DNA from: an uncultured Rhizobiaceae group bacterium
GTDB taxonomy: Bacteria > Pseudomonadota > Alphaproteobacteria > Rhizobiales > Rhizobiaceae
DNA: 19,462 bases
Direction: 5' to 3'
Assembly (NCBI GenBank): GCA_938009335.1
Contig: CALLHT010000022.1
Coordinates: 1-19,462, forward strand
The position numbers and the translations under genes were made by a program. Under the pieces are notes generated by a model. That model saw nothing but the letters and a program-made list of their open reading frames with translations, searched no databases and was not told the origin of the DNA. Shown here piece by piece: positions 1-7,705 of the stretch (within the stretch, counting starts at the first letter, position 1; every line of letters begins with the position of its first letter).

Positions 1-1
1 C

Positions 2-925
2 AAGATTGGCCTTGATCATGATCTCGTGCAGATGATCCCGGCACCCGTCTCTAAAGTCAAAGCTCAACGCTTGATGGAGGCGGTTGATATTCTGGTTGTA
101 ACAGGAAGTCAGAATAATGTTCACAGAGCTTATTCTTCCGGCACACCAGCCATTGGCGTTGGTGCAGGTAATGTAACAGTGATCATAGACGAGACCGCTA
201 ATCTGCAAGATGCGGCTCAAAAGATCACAGCATCCAAAACGTTCGACAACGCGACTTCATGCTCTTCCGAGAATGTGATCATTGTGGTGGATGCTATTCG
301 TGATGCGTTTCTTGCGGAATTGCATAAGGCGGGTGGCCGCATGTTGGATGCGCAAAACGCCAGCAAGTTAAAGAATACGCTCTTTCAAAATGGTGGCCTG
401 AACAGGCATGTTATTGCTCGTGATATTGATCAGGTGATAGACGTTACAGAGGTTGACGTTGATGAAGCCGATAGCGCTAAATTCTTGCTGATAGAGGGTG
501 AGGGCATTGGTGCTGAGTATCCCGAATCTGGCGAGAAGCTTTCTCTTGTCACCACTATGTACCCTGCGAAAGACTTTGAAGAGGCAAAGGAAATCGCCAC
601 GCGTGTTCTGTCTCATCAAGGTGCGGGGCACTCGGTTGGCATTCATACAACAGATGACACGCGCGCTGTTGGTTTGGGCGAAGACATTCCAACCTGTCGT
701 GTAATCGTCAATCAGGCCCATTGTTTTGCGACAGGAGGGTCGTTTGACAATGGGATGCCGTTTTCTCTTTCCATGGGTTGTGGGACTTGGGGTGGTAACT
801 CCATCGATGATAATTTTAATCACAAGCATCTGATGAACATCACCAAAATTGTGCGGACGATCCCGGTCAATGAGCCGTCGCTTGATGATATCTTCGGTGG
901 ATATTGGGAGCTTGCTGGAAAATGA
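2..925 (+). CDS. sauS: CoA-acylating aldehyde dehydrogenase, sulfoacetaldehyde dehydrogenase type (5' end missing)
   Basis: The reading frame is open from the left edge, so the N-terminal part lies outside; 307 residues are visible. This is the C-terminal two thirds of an NAD(P)-dependent aldehyde dehydrogenase of the CoA-acylating branch. The catalytic cysteine is visible residue 87, in NATSCSSEN. A glycine-rich GVGAGN stretch (52-57) precedes it and a conserved SMGCGTWGGN block lies near the C terminus. From memory the conserved blocks resemble Cupriavidus SauS, which interconverts sulfoacetyl-CoA and sulfoacetaldehyde. The stop overlaps the start of a CoA ligase (ATGA), the same pairing as sauS-sauT in the sulfoacetate pathway. 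Family assignment is secure; the sulfoacetaldehyde substrate is inferred from resemblance and context. Succinate-semialdehyde (SucD-like) or acetaldehyde (EutE-like) activity is the alternative. No sulfoacetaldehyde acetyltransferase (xsc) or transporter is visible. Confidence 0.75.
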   Translation, partial: KIGLDHDLVQMIPAPVSKVKAQRLMEAVDILVVTGSQNNVHRAYSSGTPAIGVGAGNVTVIIDETANLQDAAQKITASKTFDNATSCSSENVIIVVDAIRDAFLAELHKAGGRMLDAQNASKLKNTLFQNGGLNRHVIARDIDQVIDVTEVDVDEADSAKFLLIEGEGIGAEYPESGEKLSLVTTMYPAKDFEEAKEIATRVLSHQGAGHSVGIHTTDDTRAVGLGEDIPTCRVIVNQAHCFATGGSFDNGMPFSLSMGCGTWGGNSIDDNFNHKHLMNITKIVRTIPVNEPSLDDIFGGYWELAGK

Positions 926-2448
926 GCGTCGCTCCGCTGGATGAATCGATAAGCCTTTCAGTGCAGGCCTACATGGATCGCCATGCAGTAGAGCAGCCGG
1001 ATAGTGCCTATTTGATCGACGTAGAAAGCGGGGAAAGCCTGTCATTTTCAGATTGTCGTGAGAAGGTTCGCCAGGTTGCAAATGCAGTGCGCAGCCTAGG
1101 AGTGAAACCGGGTGCGCCTGTTGCGTATGCGTTTTCTAACAGTCAGAATTCTGCACTGGTAATCCTGGGTCTCTTGTATGGCGGCTACCTCGCAACCGCA
1201 GTAAACCTCGTGGCGGGCGACAGCACCATTGAATATGTGCTTGAACATTCTGAAGCGAAGCTGGTGATTGCAGATGACGACGCGGAAAAGCTTCTCGAGC
1301 CTGTGTTGGAAAAAGTTGCAGGTGTAAAACTGGTGTCACAGGATGATCTTCTCGTAACAGCAGACGACGTCTCATTAAATGTTTCTTCGGTTTCCGCACT
1401 GTCAAACGGTCTGTTGATGTACACATCGGGTACCACGGGTAGACCAAAAGGTGTCGTCCACACACAGATTAGTCTGTTAGCCGGTGGCCGTAACACAGCA
1501 GAAGCGCATGCGCTTTCGCATCATGATCGAGGGCTTTGTGTGCTGCCGTTCTATCATATCAATGCGTTCTGTGTTTCGCTCATGGGGTCGCTTGTGTCAG
1601 GCAGCAGTCTTGTCATTCCTTCGCGTTTCTCAGTGAAATCGTTTTGGAATCAAATCAGAACGCACAACTGTTCTTGGTTTTCAGTTGTGCCAACGCAGAT
1701 TTCATATTTGCTTCATAATGCGGATAATCCTGATGGGGATGCCTCCGGATGTGATCACTTGCGCTTTGGGCGTTCTGCCTCTGCACCATTATCACCGGAG
1801 ATGCATGAGGCGTTTGAAAGCCGTTTCGGGGTTCCTGTAATCGAAACCATGGGACTAACGGAAACCGCCGCACAAATTCTTTCCAATCCACTACCACCCG
1901 AAACGCGCAAGATTGGTTCACCCGGTATTGCCTTTGGAAATGAGATTGCTATTGGCGATGAGAACCAAAAGGAAGTTGCGCGCGGTGTAGAGGGCGAAAT
2001 TCTCGTGCGTGGAGAAAATGTACTAGGCGGATACCTCAAGAATCCTGAGGCAACTGCAGAGGCCATCACCAAAGACGGCTGGTTGCGAACGGGAGATTTG
2101 GGGCGCATGGATGAAGATGGCTATGTGTTTGTAACGGGACGCTTGAAAGAGCTTATCATTAAAGGTGGTGAGAACATCGCGCCGCGCGAGGTTGATGAAG
2201 CGCTTTACTGCCACCCGGACGTGATTGAAGCAGCAGCCTTTCCGGTTGCGTGTAAAGATTACGGCCAACGCGTGGAGGCAGCTGTCAAATTGAGTGAGAC
2301 ATCCAGCGCTTCTGAAACAGAATTGTTGGCAATCTGCCAGGAAAAACTTGGAAAGTTTAAGTCTCCAGATAAAATCCATGTCTTACCTGAATTACCCAAA
2401 GGCCCATCCGGTAAAATCCAGCGCATCAAGCTTGTAGAAATGCTTTGA
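922..2448 (+). CDS. sauT: Acyl-CoA synthetase (AMP-forming), probable sulfoacetate-CoA ligase
   Basis: A 508-residue ANL-superfamily adenylate-forming ligase. The ATP-binding loop YTSGTTGRPKG is at 167-177, the A5 motif with ETMGLTET at 308-315, WLRTGDLG at 387-394, the hinge motif GRLKELIIKGGENI at 406-419, and the C-terminal catalytic lysine at 498 in GPSGKIQ. Such enzymes activate a carboxylate to an acyl-AMP and then to the CoA thioester in the cytoplasm. The start chosen is ATG 922, whose ATGA overlaps the stop of the preceding dehydrogenase. An upstream in-frame TTG at 904 would overlap more and gains nothing. Coupling to a CoA-acylating aldehyde dehydrogenase suggests sulfoacetate to sulfoacetyl-CoA to sulfoacetaldehyde. 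The substrate is inferred; the ligase family is clear from the motifs. Confidence 0.72.
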   Translation: MSVAPLDESISLSVQAYMDRHAVEQPDSAYLIDVESGESLSFSDCREKVRQVANAVRSLGVKPGAPVAYAFSNSQNSALVILGLLYGGYLATAVNLVAGDSTIEYVLEHSEAKLVIADDDAEKLLEPVLEKVAGVKLVSQDDLLVTADDVSLNVSSVSALSNGLLMYTSGTTGRPKGVVHTQISLLAGGRNTAEAHALSHHDRGLCVLPFYHINAFCVSLMGSLVSGSSLVIPSRFSVKSFWNQIRTHNCSWFSVVPTQISYLLHNADNPDGDASGCDHLRFGRSASAPLSPEMHEAFESRFGVPVIETMGLTETAAQILSNPLPPETRKIGSPGIAFGNEIAIGDENQKEVARGVEGEILVRGENVLGGYLKNPEATAEAITKDGWLRTGDLGRMDEDGYVFVTGRLKELIIKGGENIAPREVDEALYCHPDVIEAAAFPVACKDYGQRVEAAVKLSETSSASETELLAICQEKLGKFKSPDKIHVLPELPKGPSGKIQRIKLVEML

Positions 2449-2489
2449 TCCGGTTTGGATTTGGCCTCGTCGCCGGATATAGTTAAGCC

Positions 2490-3212
2490 ATGGACAAGAC
2501 GTTACCAACCGCAGCGGAAGCTGTTTCCCAAATCAAGGACGGATCAACCCTCATGATTGGTGGGTTTGGTGGTTCAGGTGCTCCAATCGAATTGATCCAC
2601 GCCTTGATCGATACTGGCGTACGTAATCTCACGATCATTAATAACAACGCCGGCAATGGTCATATTGGATTGGCAGCGCTTATCCGTCAGGAACGTGTCA
2701 AGAAATTGGTGTGTTCCTTTCCACGTGGGCGCGATACTCAATCCTTTGCGGATCTTTACACATCCGGGAAAATCGATTTGGAACTTGTTCCTCAAGGTAC
2801 ATTAGCCGAGCGTATTCGGGCAGGTGGAGCAGGTATCCCGGCGTTTTACACGCCCACAGGTGTTGGAACAGAATTAGCCGAGGGTAAACCTGTTGAAGAA
2901 TTCGAAGGCAAATCCTACCTTCAGGAGCGCTGGTTGAAAGCGGATTTTGCTCTGATAAAGGCTGAAGTTGCGGATACGATGGGAAATCTGACCTTTCGCA
3001 TGGCAGCGCGGAACTTTAGTCCGTTAATGGCAATGGCTGCGGAAACAACCATCGTTCAAGCCGGCAGTCTTGTTGATGTTGGAAAAATTCTACCGGAGCA
3101 GGTTGTGACACCGGGTATCTTTGTCGACAGGGTTGTAGAAATTTCGGATCCTGCACAGGAAGAAACCCTAAATCGGATGGACGCGCGTTATCCGGAAGGA
3201 AGCGTTACATGA
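2490..3212 (+). CDS. pcaI: 3-oxoadipate CoA-transferase, alpha subunit
   Basis: 240 residues, a family I CoA-transferase alpha subunit. The signature near the N terminus is DGSTLMIGGFGGSG (about 17-30), followed by the usual PxELI segment. With PcaJ it moves CoA from succinyl-CoA to 3-oxoadipate, the penultimate step of the 3-oxoadipate pathway. It starts at ATG 2490, 41 bases after the ligase, with only a weak ribosome site. Its ATGA overlap with pcaJ indicates translational coupling. The pobA/pcaCHG genes downstream make 3-oxoadipate the likely substrate. On sequence alone acetoacetate or another short 3-oxoacid (Atob/ScoA-type enzymes) cannot be excluded. Confidence 0.85.
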   Translation: MDKTLPTAAEAVSQIKDGSTLMIGGFGGSGAPIELIHALIDTGVRNLTIINNNAGNGHIGLAALIRQERVKKLVCSFPRGRDTQSFADLYTSGKIDLELVPQGTLAERIRAGGAGIPAFYTPTGVGTELAEGKPVEEFEGKSYLQERWLKADFALIKAEVADTMGNLTFRMAARNFSPLMAMAAETTIVQAGSLVDVGKILPEQVVTPGIFVDRVVEISDPAQEETLNRMDARYPEGSVT

Positions 3213-3892
3213 GTGGCGCCCTAGACAAGATAAAGCTCACCAATGCGCAGATTGCCTGGCGGGCAGCCCAAGACATTGAAGATGGGTCATATGTGAACCT
3301 GGGAATTGGCTTCCCCGAAATGATTGCGAACTTCCAACCGGACGGTCGGGAGGTCATTTATCACACTGAAAATGGAATTCTTGGGTTTGGGGATGCACCT
3401 GCACAAGGCGAGGAAGATTGGGATTTGATCAATGCAGGGAAAAAGGCGGTAACGCTTAACCCCGGCGCGTCAATTTTTCATCACGCAGATTCATTTGCCA
3501 TGGTGCGTGGCGGGCATCTCGATCTTGCAGTTCTGGGCGCTTATCAGGTGGCAGAAAATGGCGATCTCGCCAATTGGTCCACCGGCGGAAAAGGGGTTCC
3601 CGCTGTTGGTGGCGCAATGGACTTGGTCAATGGTGTTAAACGTGTTGCAGTTGTAACGGATCATGTAACCAAAAATGGCGATCCCAAGCTTGTTCAATCG
3701 TGCACGTTGCCACTAACCGGACTGGGATGCGTCTCACGCATCTATACATCTTTGGCGGTTATCGATGTTGCCGCGCAAGGTTTTGTTTTACGTGAGAAGA
3801 TCGATGCCATGTCCCTGGACGAATTACAGTCTTTGACGGGCGCCGAGTTGCACGTTGAGAGAAATGTCGAATCGCTTAAGGTTCCGAACTGA
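3209..3892 (+). CDS. pcaJ: 3-oxoadipate CoA-transferase, beta subunit
   Basis: 227 residues, a family I CoA-transferase beta subunit. The active-site glutamate that carries CoA as a thioester is Glu54 in the HTENGILG motif. A glycine-rich NLGIGFPEMI segment at about 30-40 is also typical. It pairs with PcaI to form succinyl-CoA:3-oxoadipate CoA-transferase. The start ATG 3209 overlaps the pcaI stop by four bases and is preceded by a good GGAAGGAAG ribosome site. Its own stop (TGA 3890-3892) shares a base with the pobA start. Length and motifs fit the family. Confidence 0.87.
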   Translation: MSGALDKIKLTNAQIAWRAAQDIEDGSYVNLGIGFPEMIANFQPDGREVIYHTENGILGFGDAPAQGEEDWDLINAGKKAVTLNPGASIFHHADSFAMVRGGHLDLAVLGAYQVAENGDLANWSTGGKGVPAVGGAMDLVNGVKRVAVVTDHVTKNGDPKLVQSCTLPLTGLGCVSRIYTSLAVIDVAAQGFVLREKIDAMSLDELQSLTGAELHVERNVESLKVPN

Positions 3893-5061
3893 TGCGGACG
3901 CAGGTTGTCATCATCGGTGGCGGACCGTCGGGGCTCTTGCTAGGGCAAATCTTGCATAAGCACGGCATTGATACAGTCGTGGTTGAGCGTCAAACAAAAG
4001 ACTATGTTCTTTCCCGTATTAGGGCAGGTGTTTTGGAACGTGGTTTTGTCAGTCTTCTGGAAGAAGCCGATTGTGCCGACCGCCTGCATTCTGAAGGTTT
4101 CACGCATGACGGCACATTGATCTCATACGGAGAAGAAACGTTCAGACTTGATTTCAAAGAGCTGACCGGATCGTCTGTCACCGTCTATGGTCAGACAGAA
4201 GTAACCCGTGATCTTTATGAAGCGCGTGGGAAAACGGACGCAACCACTCTATTCCAAGTCGAGGATGTTGAGATACAGGAAGCCAAGAGCCAAGCGCCGA
4301 CAGTATCGCTTACCCATGAGGGTGTGAAGAAAACAATTCAGTGCGATTTTATTGCCGGGTGCGATGGCTTCCATGGTGTGAGTCGAACGTCCATCCCTGC
4401 CGAAGTAAGAACCGAATATGAGAAAATCTATCCATTTGGATGGCTGGGTATTCTTAGTGAAACGCCGCCCGTCAATCATGAGCTGATTTACTCAAACTCA
4501 AACCGTGGCTTTGCGCTGTGTTCGATGCGCAACAATGCTCTCAGCCGTTACTACATCCAGTGCTCTATCAATGAAACGCCGCAGGATTGGACAGATGATC
4601 AGTTTTGGGATGAGTTAAAGCGTCGTATCCCTAGTGAATTCGCAGAACGCCTTGTGGTTGGGCCATCGATTGAAAAATCCATTGCGCCGCTACGATCATT
4701 CGTGTGCGAGCCTATGCAGTGGGGGCGTTTGTTCCTGTGCGGTGATGCCGCTCACATTGTGCCGCCAACAGGAGCAAAAGGCCTCAACACAGCCGCTTCG
4801 GACGTGTATTATCTCTACAATGCTTTGCTGGAATTTTATAAACAAGGCTCTGATGAAGGAATCCAGAATTATTCACAGAAAGCGTTGAAGCGTGTTTTGA
4901 AAACGCAGAGGTTTTCCTGGTGGTTCTCATCATTGATGCATCAGAATCCCGATCAATCGGAGTTTGATGCGAAAATGCAAATTGCTGAATTGGAGTTTTT
5001 GCGTTCCAATGCTTCTGCACAAAAGGCAATGGCGGAAAACTATGTGGGCTTACCCTACTGA
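3892..5061 (+). CDS. pobA: 4-hydroxybenzoate 3-monooxygenase
   Basis: 389 residues, close to the usual 394. This is a class A flavoprotein hydroxylase that converts 4-hydroxybenzoate to protocatechuate with NAD(P)H and O2. The FAD dinucleotide motif GGGPSG is at 9-14, the DG motif (CDGFHG) at 157-162 and the GD motif (CGDAAHIVPPTG) at 283-294. Residues known to hold substrate in the Pseudomonas enzyme are all present with a constant offset of one: Tyr200, Ser211, Arg213, Tyr221, Pro292 and Tyr384 here match Tyr201, Ser212, Arg214, Tyr222, Pro293 and Tyr385. This makes the substrate assignment strong. The start overlaps the pcaJ stop by one base (TGATG). The gene supplies protocatechuate to PcaHG encoded just downstream. 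No pobR-type regulator is in the window. Confidence 0.95.
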   Translation: MRTQVVIIGGGPSGLLLGQILHKHGIDTVVVERQTKDYVLSRIRAGVLERGFVSLLEEADCADRLHSEGFTHDGTLISYGEETFRLDFKELTGSSVTVYGQTEVTRDLYEARGKTDATTLFQVEDVEIQEAKSQAPTVSLTHEGVKKTIQCDFIAGCDGFHGVSRTSIPAEVRTEYEKIYPFGWLGILSETPPVNHELIYSNSNRGFALCSMRNNALSRYYIQCSINETPQDWTDDQFWDELKRRIPSEFAERLVVGPSIEKSIAPLRSFVCEPMQWGRLFLCGDAAHIVPPTGAKGLNTAASDVYYLYNALLEFYKQGSDEGIQNYSQKALKRVLKTQRFSWWFSSLMHQNPDQSEFDAKMQIAELEFLRSNASAQKAMAENYVGLPY

Positions 5062-5081
5062 ATGGTGAAGAGGGAAAACTA

Positions 5082-5462
5082 ATGTCAGATCGCTACGATA
5101 AGGGCATGAAAACCAGGCGGGAAGTTTTAGGAAGCGATCACGTAGATCGTGCTGAAACCAGCAAGACGGATTTCGACAAACCTTTTCAGGAAATGATCAC
5201 AGAAGGCGCATGGGGCACGTTGTGGTCGGATGATACAATATCGCGAAGAGATCGATCACTTCTAACTCTTGCATTGTTGGCAGCTTGTGGAAACTTTGAT
5301 GAAATCCCCATGCATATACGGGCCAGCCGAAACACGGGCGCCACTCCGGATGAGATTATGCAGGCCTTCATGCATGTTGCAGTCTATGCCGGTGTTCCAA
5401 ATGCCAATCATGCGATCAAAATTGCAAAAGCGACCTTTGCTGAAATGGGTGTAGAACTGTGA
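5082..5462 (+). CDS. pcaC: 4-carboxymuconolactone decarboxylase
   Basis: 126 residues, a single-domain carboxymuconolactone decarboxylase of the usual size, not fused to the enol-lactone hydrolase PcaD. The conserved core is in the second half: ALLAACGNFDE and MHIRASRNTGATPDEI, ending in a VAVYAGVPNANHA segment typical of PcaC. It decarboxylates 4-carboxymuconolactone to 3-oxoadipate enol-lactone. The start ATG 5082 has a GAAGAGGGA ribosome site and is 20 bases after pobA. Its stop overlaps the GTG start of pcaH (GTGA). The pcaC-pcaH-pcaG order is common in alphaproteobacterial pca operons. Missing from the window are pcaB and pcaD, which make its substrate and use its product. Confidence 0.92.
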   Translation: MSDRYDKGMKTRREVLGSDHVDRAETSKTDFDKPFQEMITEGAWGTLWSDDTISRRDRSLLTLALLAACGNFDEIPMHIRASRNTGATPDEIMQAFMHVAVYAGVPNANHAIKIAKATFAEMGVEL

Positions 5463-6196
5463 GTGCAAAAGGCTCAGATGGCATTTTTTCTAATTGGGAC
5501 GCTGAAAGGCAACCCAAAGCCTACTCGCAAGATTATAAGTCCTCCATATTGCGAAGTCCAAAGCAGCCTCCAATTTCATTCCCAACAACTTTGGCAGAGG
5601 TGACAGGTCCGGTTTTCGGACACGACATCATTGGGGAATTGGATCATGACTTGATCCATAATTTCGCTGCTTCTGGCGAAAGCGCGATTGGGCCACGGAT
5701 TATCGTTCATGGCCGCGTATCAGATGAAAATGGCAATCCAGTTCCAAACGCACTGTTGGAAATTTGGCAGGCGAATGCAGGCGGGCGATATCGTCACGTT
5801 AAAGAGGGATACATCGCGGCACTTGATCCGAATTTTGGAGGATGTGGAAGAGTAATTACGAAAGCTGATGGGTCATACGAGTTCTGGACCGTGCAGCCCG
5901 GGCCTTATCCTTGGCCGAACGGGCCAAATGATTGGCGTCCTGCGCATATTCATTTCAGCGTGTTCGGGCCAAGCTTTGCGCAACGTCTGATCACTCAAAT
6001 GTATTTTGAAGGTGATCCGCATATCCGTCTTTGCCCAATTGTTGGAACGATTACGTCGCCAGAGGCCGTTCAAAGTCTGATTGGCAGGCTTGATATGGAA
6101 CGTACCGTGCCAATGGATGCAAGAGCCTATCATTTTGATATTGTCTTGCGGGGAAGGGAACAGACCTTTTTTGAAAACCAAATGGATGGCCTTTGA
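5459..6196 (+). CDS. pcaH: Protocatechuate 3,4-dioxygenase, beta subunit
   Basis: 245 residues. This is the iron-binding subunit of the intradiol ring-cleaving dioxygenase that turns protocatechuate into 3-carboxy-cis,cis-muconate. The four Fe(III) ligands are visible as Tyr111, Tyr150, His163 and His165. Their spacing is identical to Tyr108, Tyr147, His160 and His162 of the Pseudomonas putida enzyme. The N-terminal half carries the family's usual extended arm followed by the intradiol beta-sandwich with EIWQANAGGRY at 101-111. The start is a GTG at 5459 inside the pcaC stop (GTGA overlap), so translation is probably coupled. pcaG follows with one base between stop and start. Confidence 0.95.
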   Translation: MSAKGSDGIFSNWDAERQPKAYSQDYKSSILRSPKQPPISFPTTLAEVTGPVFGHDIIGELDHDLIHNFAASGESAIGPRIIVHGRVSDENGNPVPNALLEIWQANAGGRYRHVKEGYIAALDPNFGGCGRVITKADGSYEFWTVQPGPYPWPNGPNDWRPAHIHFSVFGPSFAQRLITQMYFEGDPHIRLCPIVGTITSPEAVQSLIGRLDMERTVPMDARAYHFDIVLRGREQTFFENQMDGL

Positions 6197-6197
6197 T

Positions 6198-6812
6198 ATG
6201 AGTGTTTCGTCAAAACGGTTGCTACAAACTCCATCCCAAACCGCCGGACCATACGTTCATATTGGGTGTACTCCTAAGTTTGCCGGACTGAATACCGGCA
6301 AAGCCGATTTAGGCAGCTCCCTCATCAAAGACGGAGTGAAAGGTGAGGGCATTCAAATTTCTGGAAGTGTCTATGATGGTAAGGGCGCGCCTGTCACCGA
6401 TGCGATGGTGGAAATTTGGCAAGCAGATTATTCAGGTCTTTTTAGGTCTCCCCTTGAGACACGTGGAGAAGCGGACCCTTTGTTTGACGGGTGGGGCAGG
6501 GCTGCTTGCGATGCTCAAACGGGCGGATTTTGTTTTGAAACCGTGAAGCCGGGCGCTGTAATTGACAACATGGGCGTAAGGCACGCTCCGCATATTACGT
6601 TCTGGATTGTGGCAAGAGGCATAAATCGCGGGCTACATACCAGACTTTACTTTCCGGATGAGGTCGAAGCGAATGCGAACGATTCGGTTCTCGCTTTGAT
6701 CACGGATCAAAATAGTATCGCAACGCTGATTGCAGCAAAAGTGGCGGACGCGAGCTATCGTTTCGATATTCATCTACAAGGTGAAAACGAAACGGTATTC
6801 TTTGATGCCTGA
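6198..6812 (+). CDS. pcaG: Protocatechuate 3,4-dioxygenase, alpha subunit
   Basis: 204 residues, the usual size of the alpha subunit. It shares the intradiol dioxygenase fold with PcaH but lacks the iron ligands. The N-terminal TPSQTAGPYVHIG, EIWQADYSG and the RHAPHITFWIVARGINRGL block match PcaG, which shapes the substrate pocket in the alpha-beta protomer. The start is ATG 6198, directly after the pcaH stop. The frame is open further upstream into pcaH, but the PcaG-like sequence begins at this ATG. It is the last gene of the + strand train and is followed 15 bases later by a strong hairpin terminator. Confidence 0.94.
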   Translation: MSVSSKRLLQTPSQTAGPYVHIGCTPKFAGLNTGKADLGSSLIKDGVKGEGIQISGSVYDGKGAPVTDAMVEIWQADYSGLFRSPLETRGEADPLFDGWGRAACDAQTGGFCFETVKPGAVIDNMGVRHAPHITFWIVARGINRGLHTRLYFPDEVEANANDSVLALITDQNSIATLIAAKVADASYRFDIHLQGENETVFFDA

Positions 6813-6827
6813 CTGCACCTAATGAAA

Positions 6828-6850
6828 ATGGCCCCAATCAGAGGGGCCAT
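6828..6850. terminator. Bidirectional hairpin terminator between pcaG and coxM
   Basis: A perfect 8-base-pair stem, ATGGCCCC (6828-6835) against GGGGCCAT (6843-6850), with a 7-base loop, lies between two convergent operons. On the - strand the stem is followed by TTTCATT, and on the + strand by a pyrimidine-rich CTCTCGTTCT. It can therefore stop transcripts from pcaG and from the cox operon. Seen directly; function inferred. Confidence 0.8.
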
Positions 6851-6892
6851 CTCTCGTTCTGAACTTGTTGTCAGAGTTATGCTTAGCAGGCT

Positions 6893-7693
6893 TTATCCAG
6901 CTTTTTCTACAGCCCGCTTTGCCATAACCTTCACAAGGTTGGCGCGGTATGCAGCATCACCGTGAAGGTCTGAAAGCATATCACCCTCATCAACGCTTGC
7001 ATCTGCAATTGCGTCAGCCGACCAATCAGATGTGAGGGCCTCTTCCATGCCTTCATGGCGGAAGACACCATCTGATCCAGCACCTGTAACACCGACGCGA
7101 GCCATGCCGTTCTTGAGCTTGGCAACAAAGACGCCAGCCATAGCATAACGCGATGCCGGGTTAGGGAACTTTGAGTAGGCCGCTTTCGCGGGAGCAGGGA
7201 ACGTTACTGCAGTGATGATCTCATCTTCTTCAAGAGCTGTATCAAACATGCCAGTAAAGAAGTCGTCTGTGTCGATAGTACGTTTGTTGGTCATGATCTG
7301 AGCATTCAACGCCATCATGGCAGATGGATAGTCTGCCGCTGGGTCATTGTTGGCAATTGAGCCACCAATCGTGCCCATGTTGCGTACATGCGGATCGCCA
7401 ATGTGAGACGCAAGATCGCAAATTGCAGGACATACCGCAGCAAGCTCTTTCGATGTCGCCACATCAGCATGGCACGTGGCCGCCCCGATGGTGATCTGAT
7501 TGCCATCAATTGTGATGCCCTTCATGGCCTCTATGTGACACAAGTCAATCAAGTCAGAAGGTGCCGCGAGTCGCTGCTTCATGGTTGGAATAAGCGTTTG
7601 TCCGCCGGAGACGAACTTGCCATCATCGGAAGCGCCAAGTTTGGCAATCGCATCATCCGTGCTTTCAGCTCTATGATAATTTGTATTGTACAT
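6893..7693 (-). CDS. coxM: Molybdenum hydroxylase FAD subunit, CoxM-like
   Basis: 266 residues, the medium, FAD-binding subunit of a xanthine-dehydrogenase-family molybdenum hydroxylase. The two flavin-binding stretches are SGGQT at 29-33 and TIGGSI at 108-113, matching the AGGHS and TIGG motifs of CoxM. It passes electrons from the Fe-S subunit CoxS to the respiratory chain or another acceptor. ATG 7693 is preceded by an excellent GGAGGAAG ribosome site, 12 bases after the coxL stop. It is the last gene of the coxS-coxL-coxM operon, the gene order reported for form II enzymes. The subunit family is certain; CO as substrate is not. Confidence 0.88.
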   Translation of the reverse strand: MYNTNYHRAESTDDAIAKLGASDDGKFVSGGQTLIPTMKQRLAAPSDLIDLCHIEAMKGITIDGNQITIGAATCHADVATSKELAAVCPAICDLASHIGDPHVRNMGTIGGSIANNDPAADYPSAMMALNAQIMTNKRTIDTDDFFTGMFDTALEEDEIITAVTFPAPAKAAYSKFPNPASRYAMAGVFVAKLKNGMARVGVTGAGSDGVFRHEGMEEALTSDWSADAIADASVDEGDMLSDLHGDAAYRANLVKVMAKRAVEKAG

Positions 7694-7705
7694 GTTGCTT
7701 CCTCC

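Noticed and set aside
368..1081. Long - strand open frame opposite sauS/sauT
   Set aside because: It runs antisense to two well-supported coding regions, has no recognisable motif or ribosome site, and mirrors their codon pattern.
2448..2478. ATCCGG/CCGGAT inverted repeat between sauT and pcaI as a terminator
   Set aside because: Only six pairs with a 19-base loop and no T-run follow it, so read-through into pcaI is more likely.
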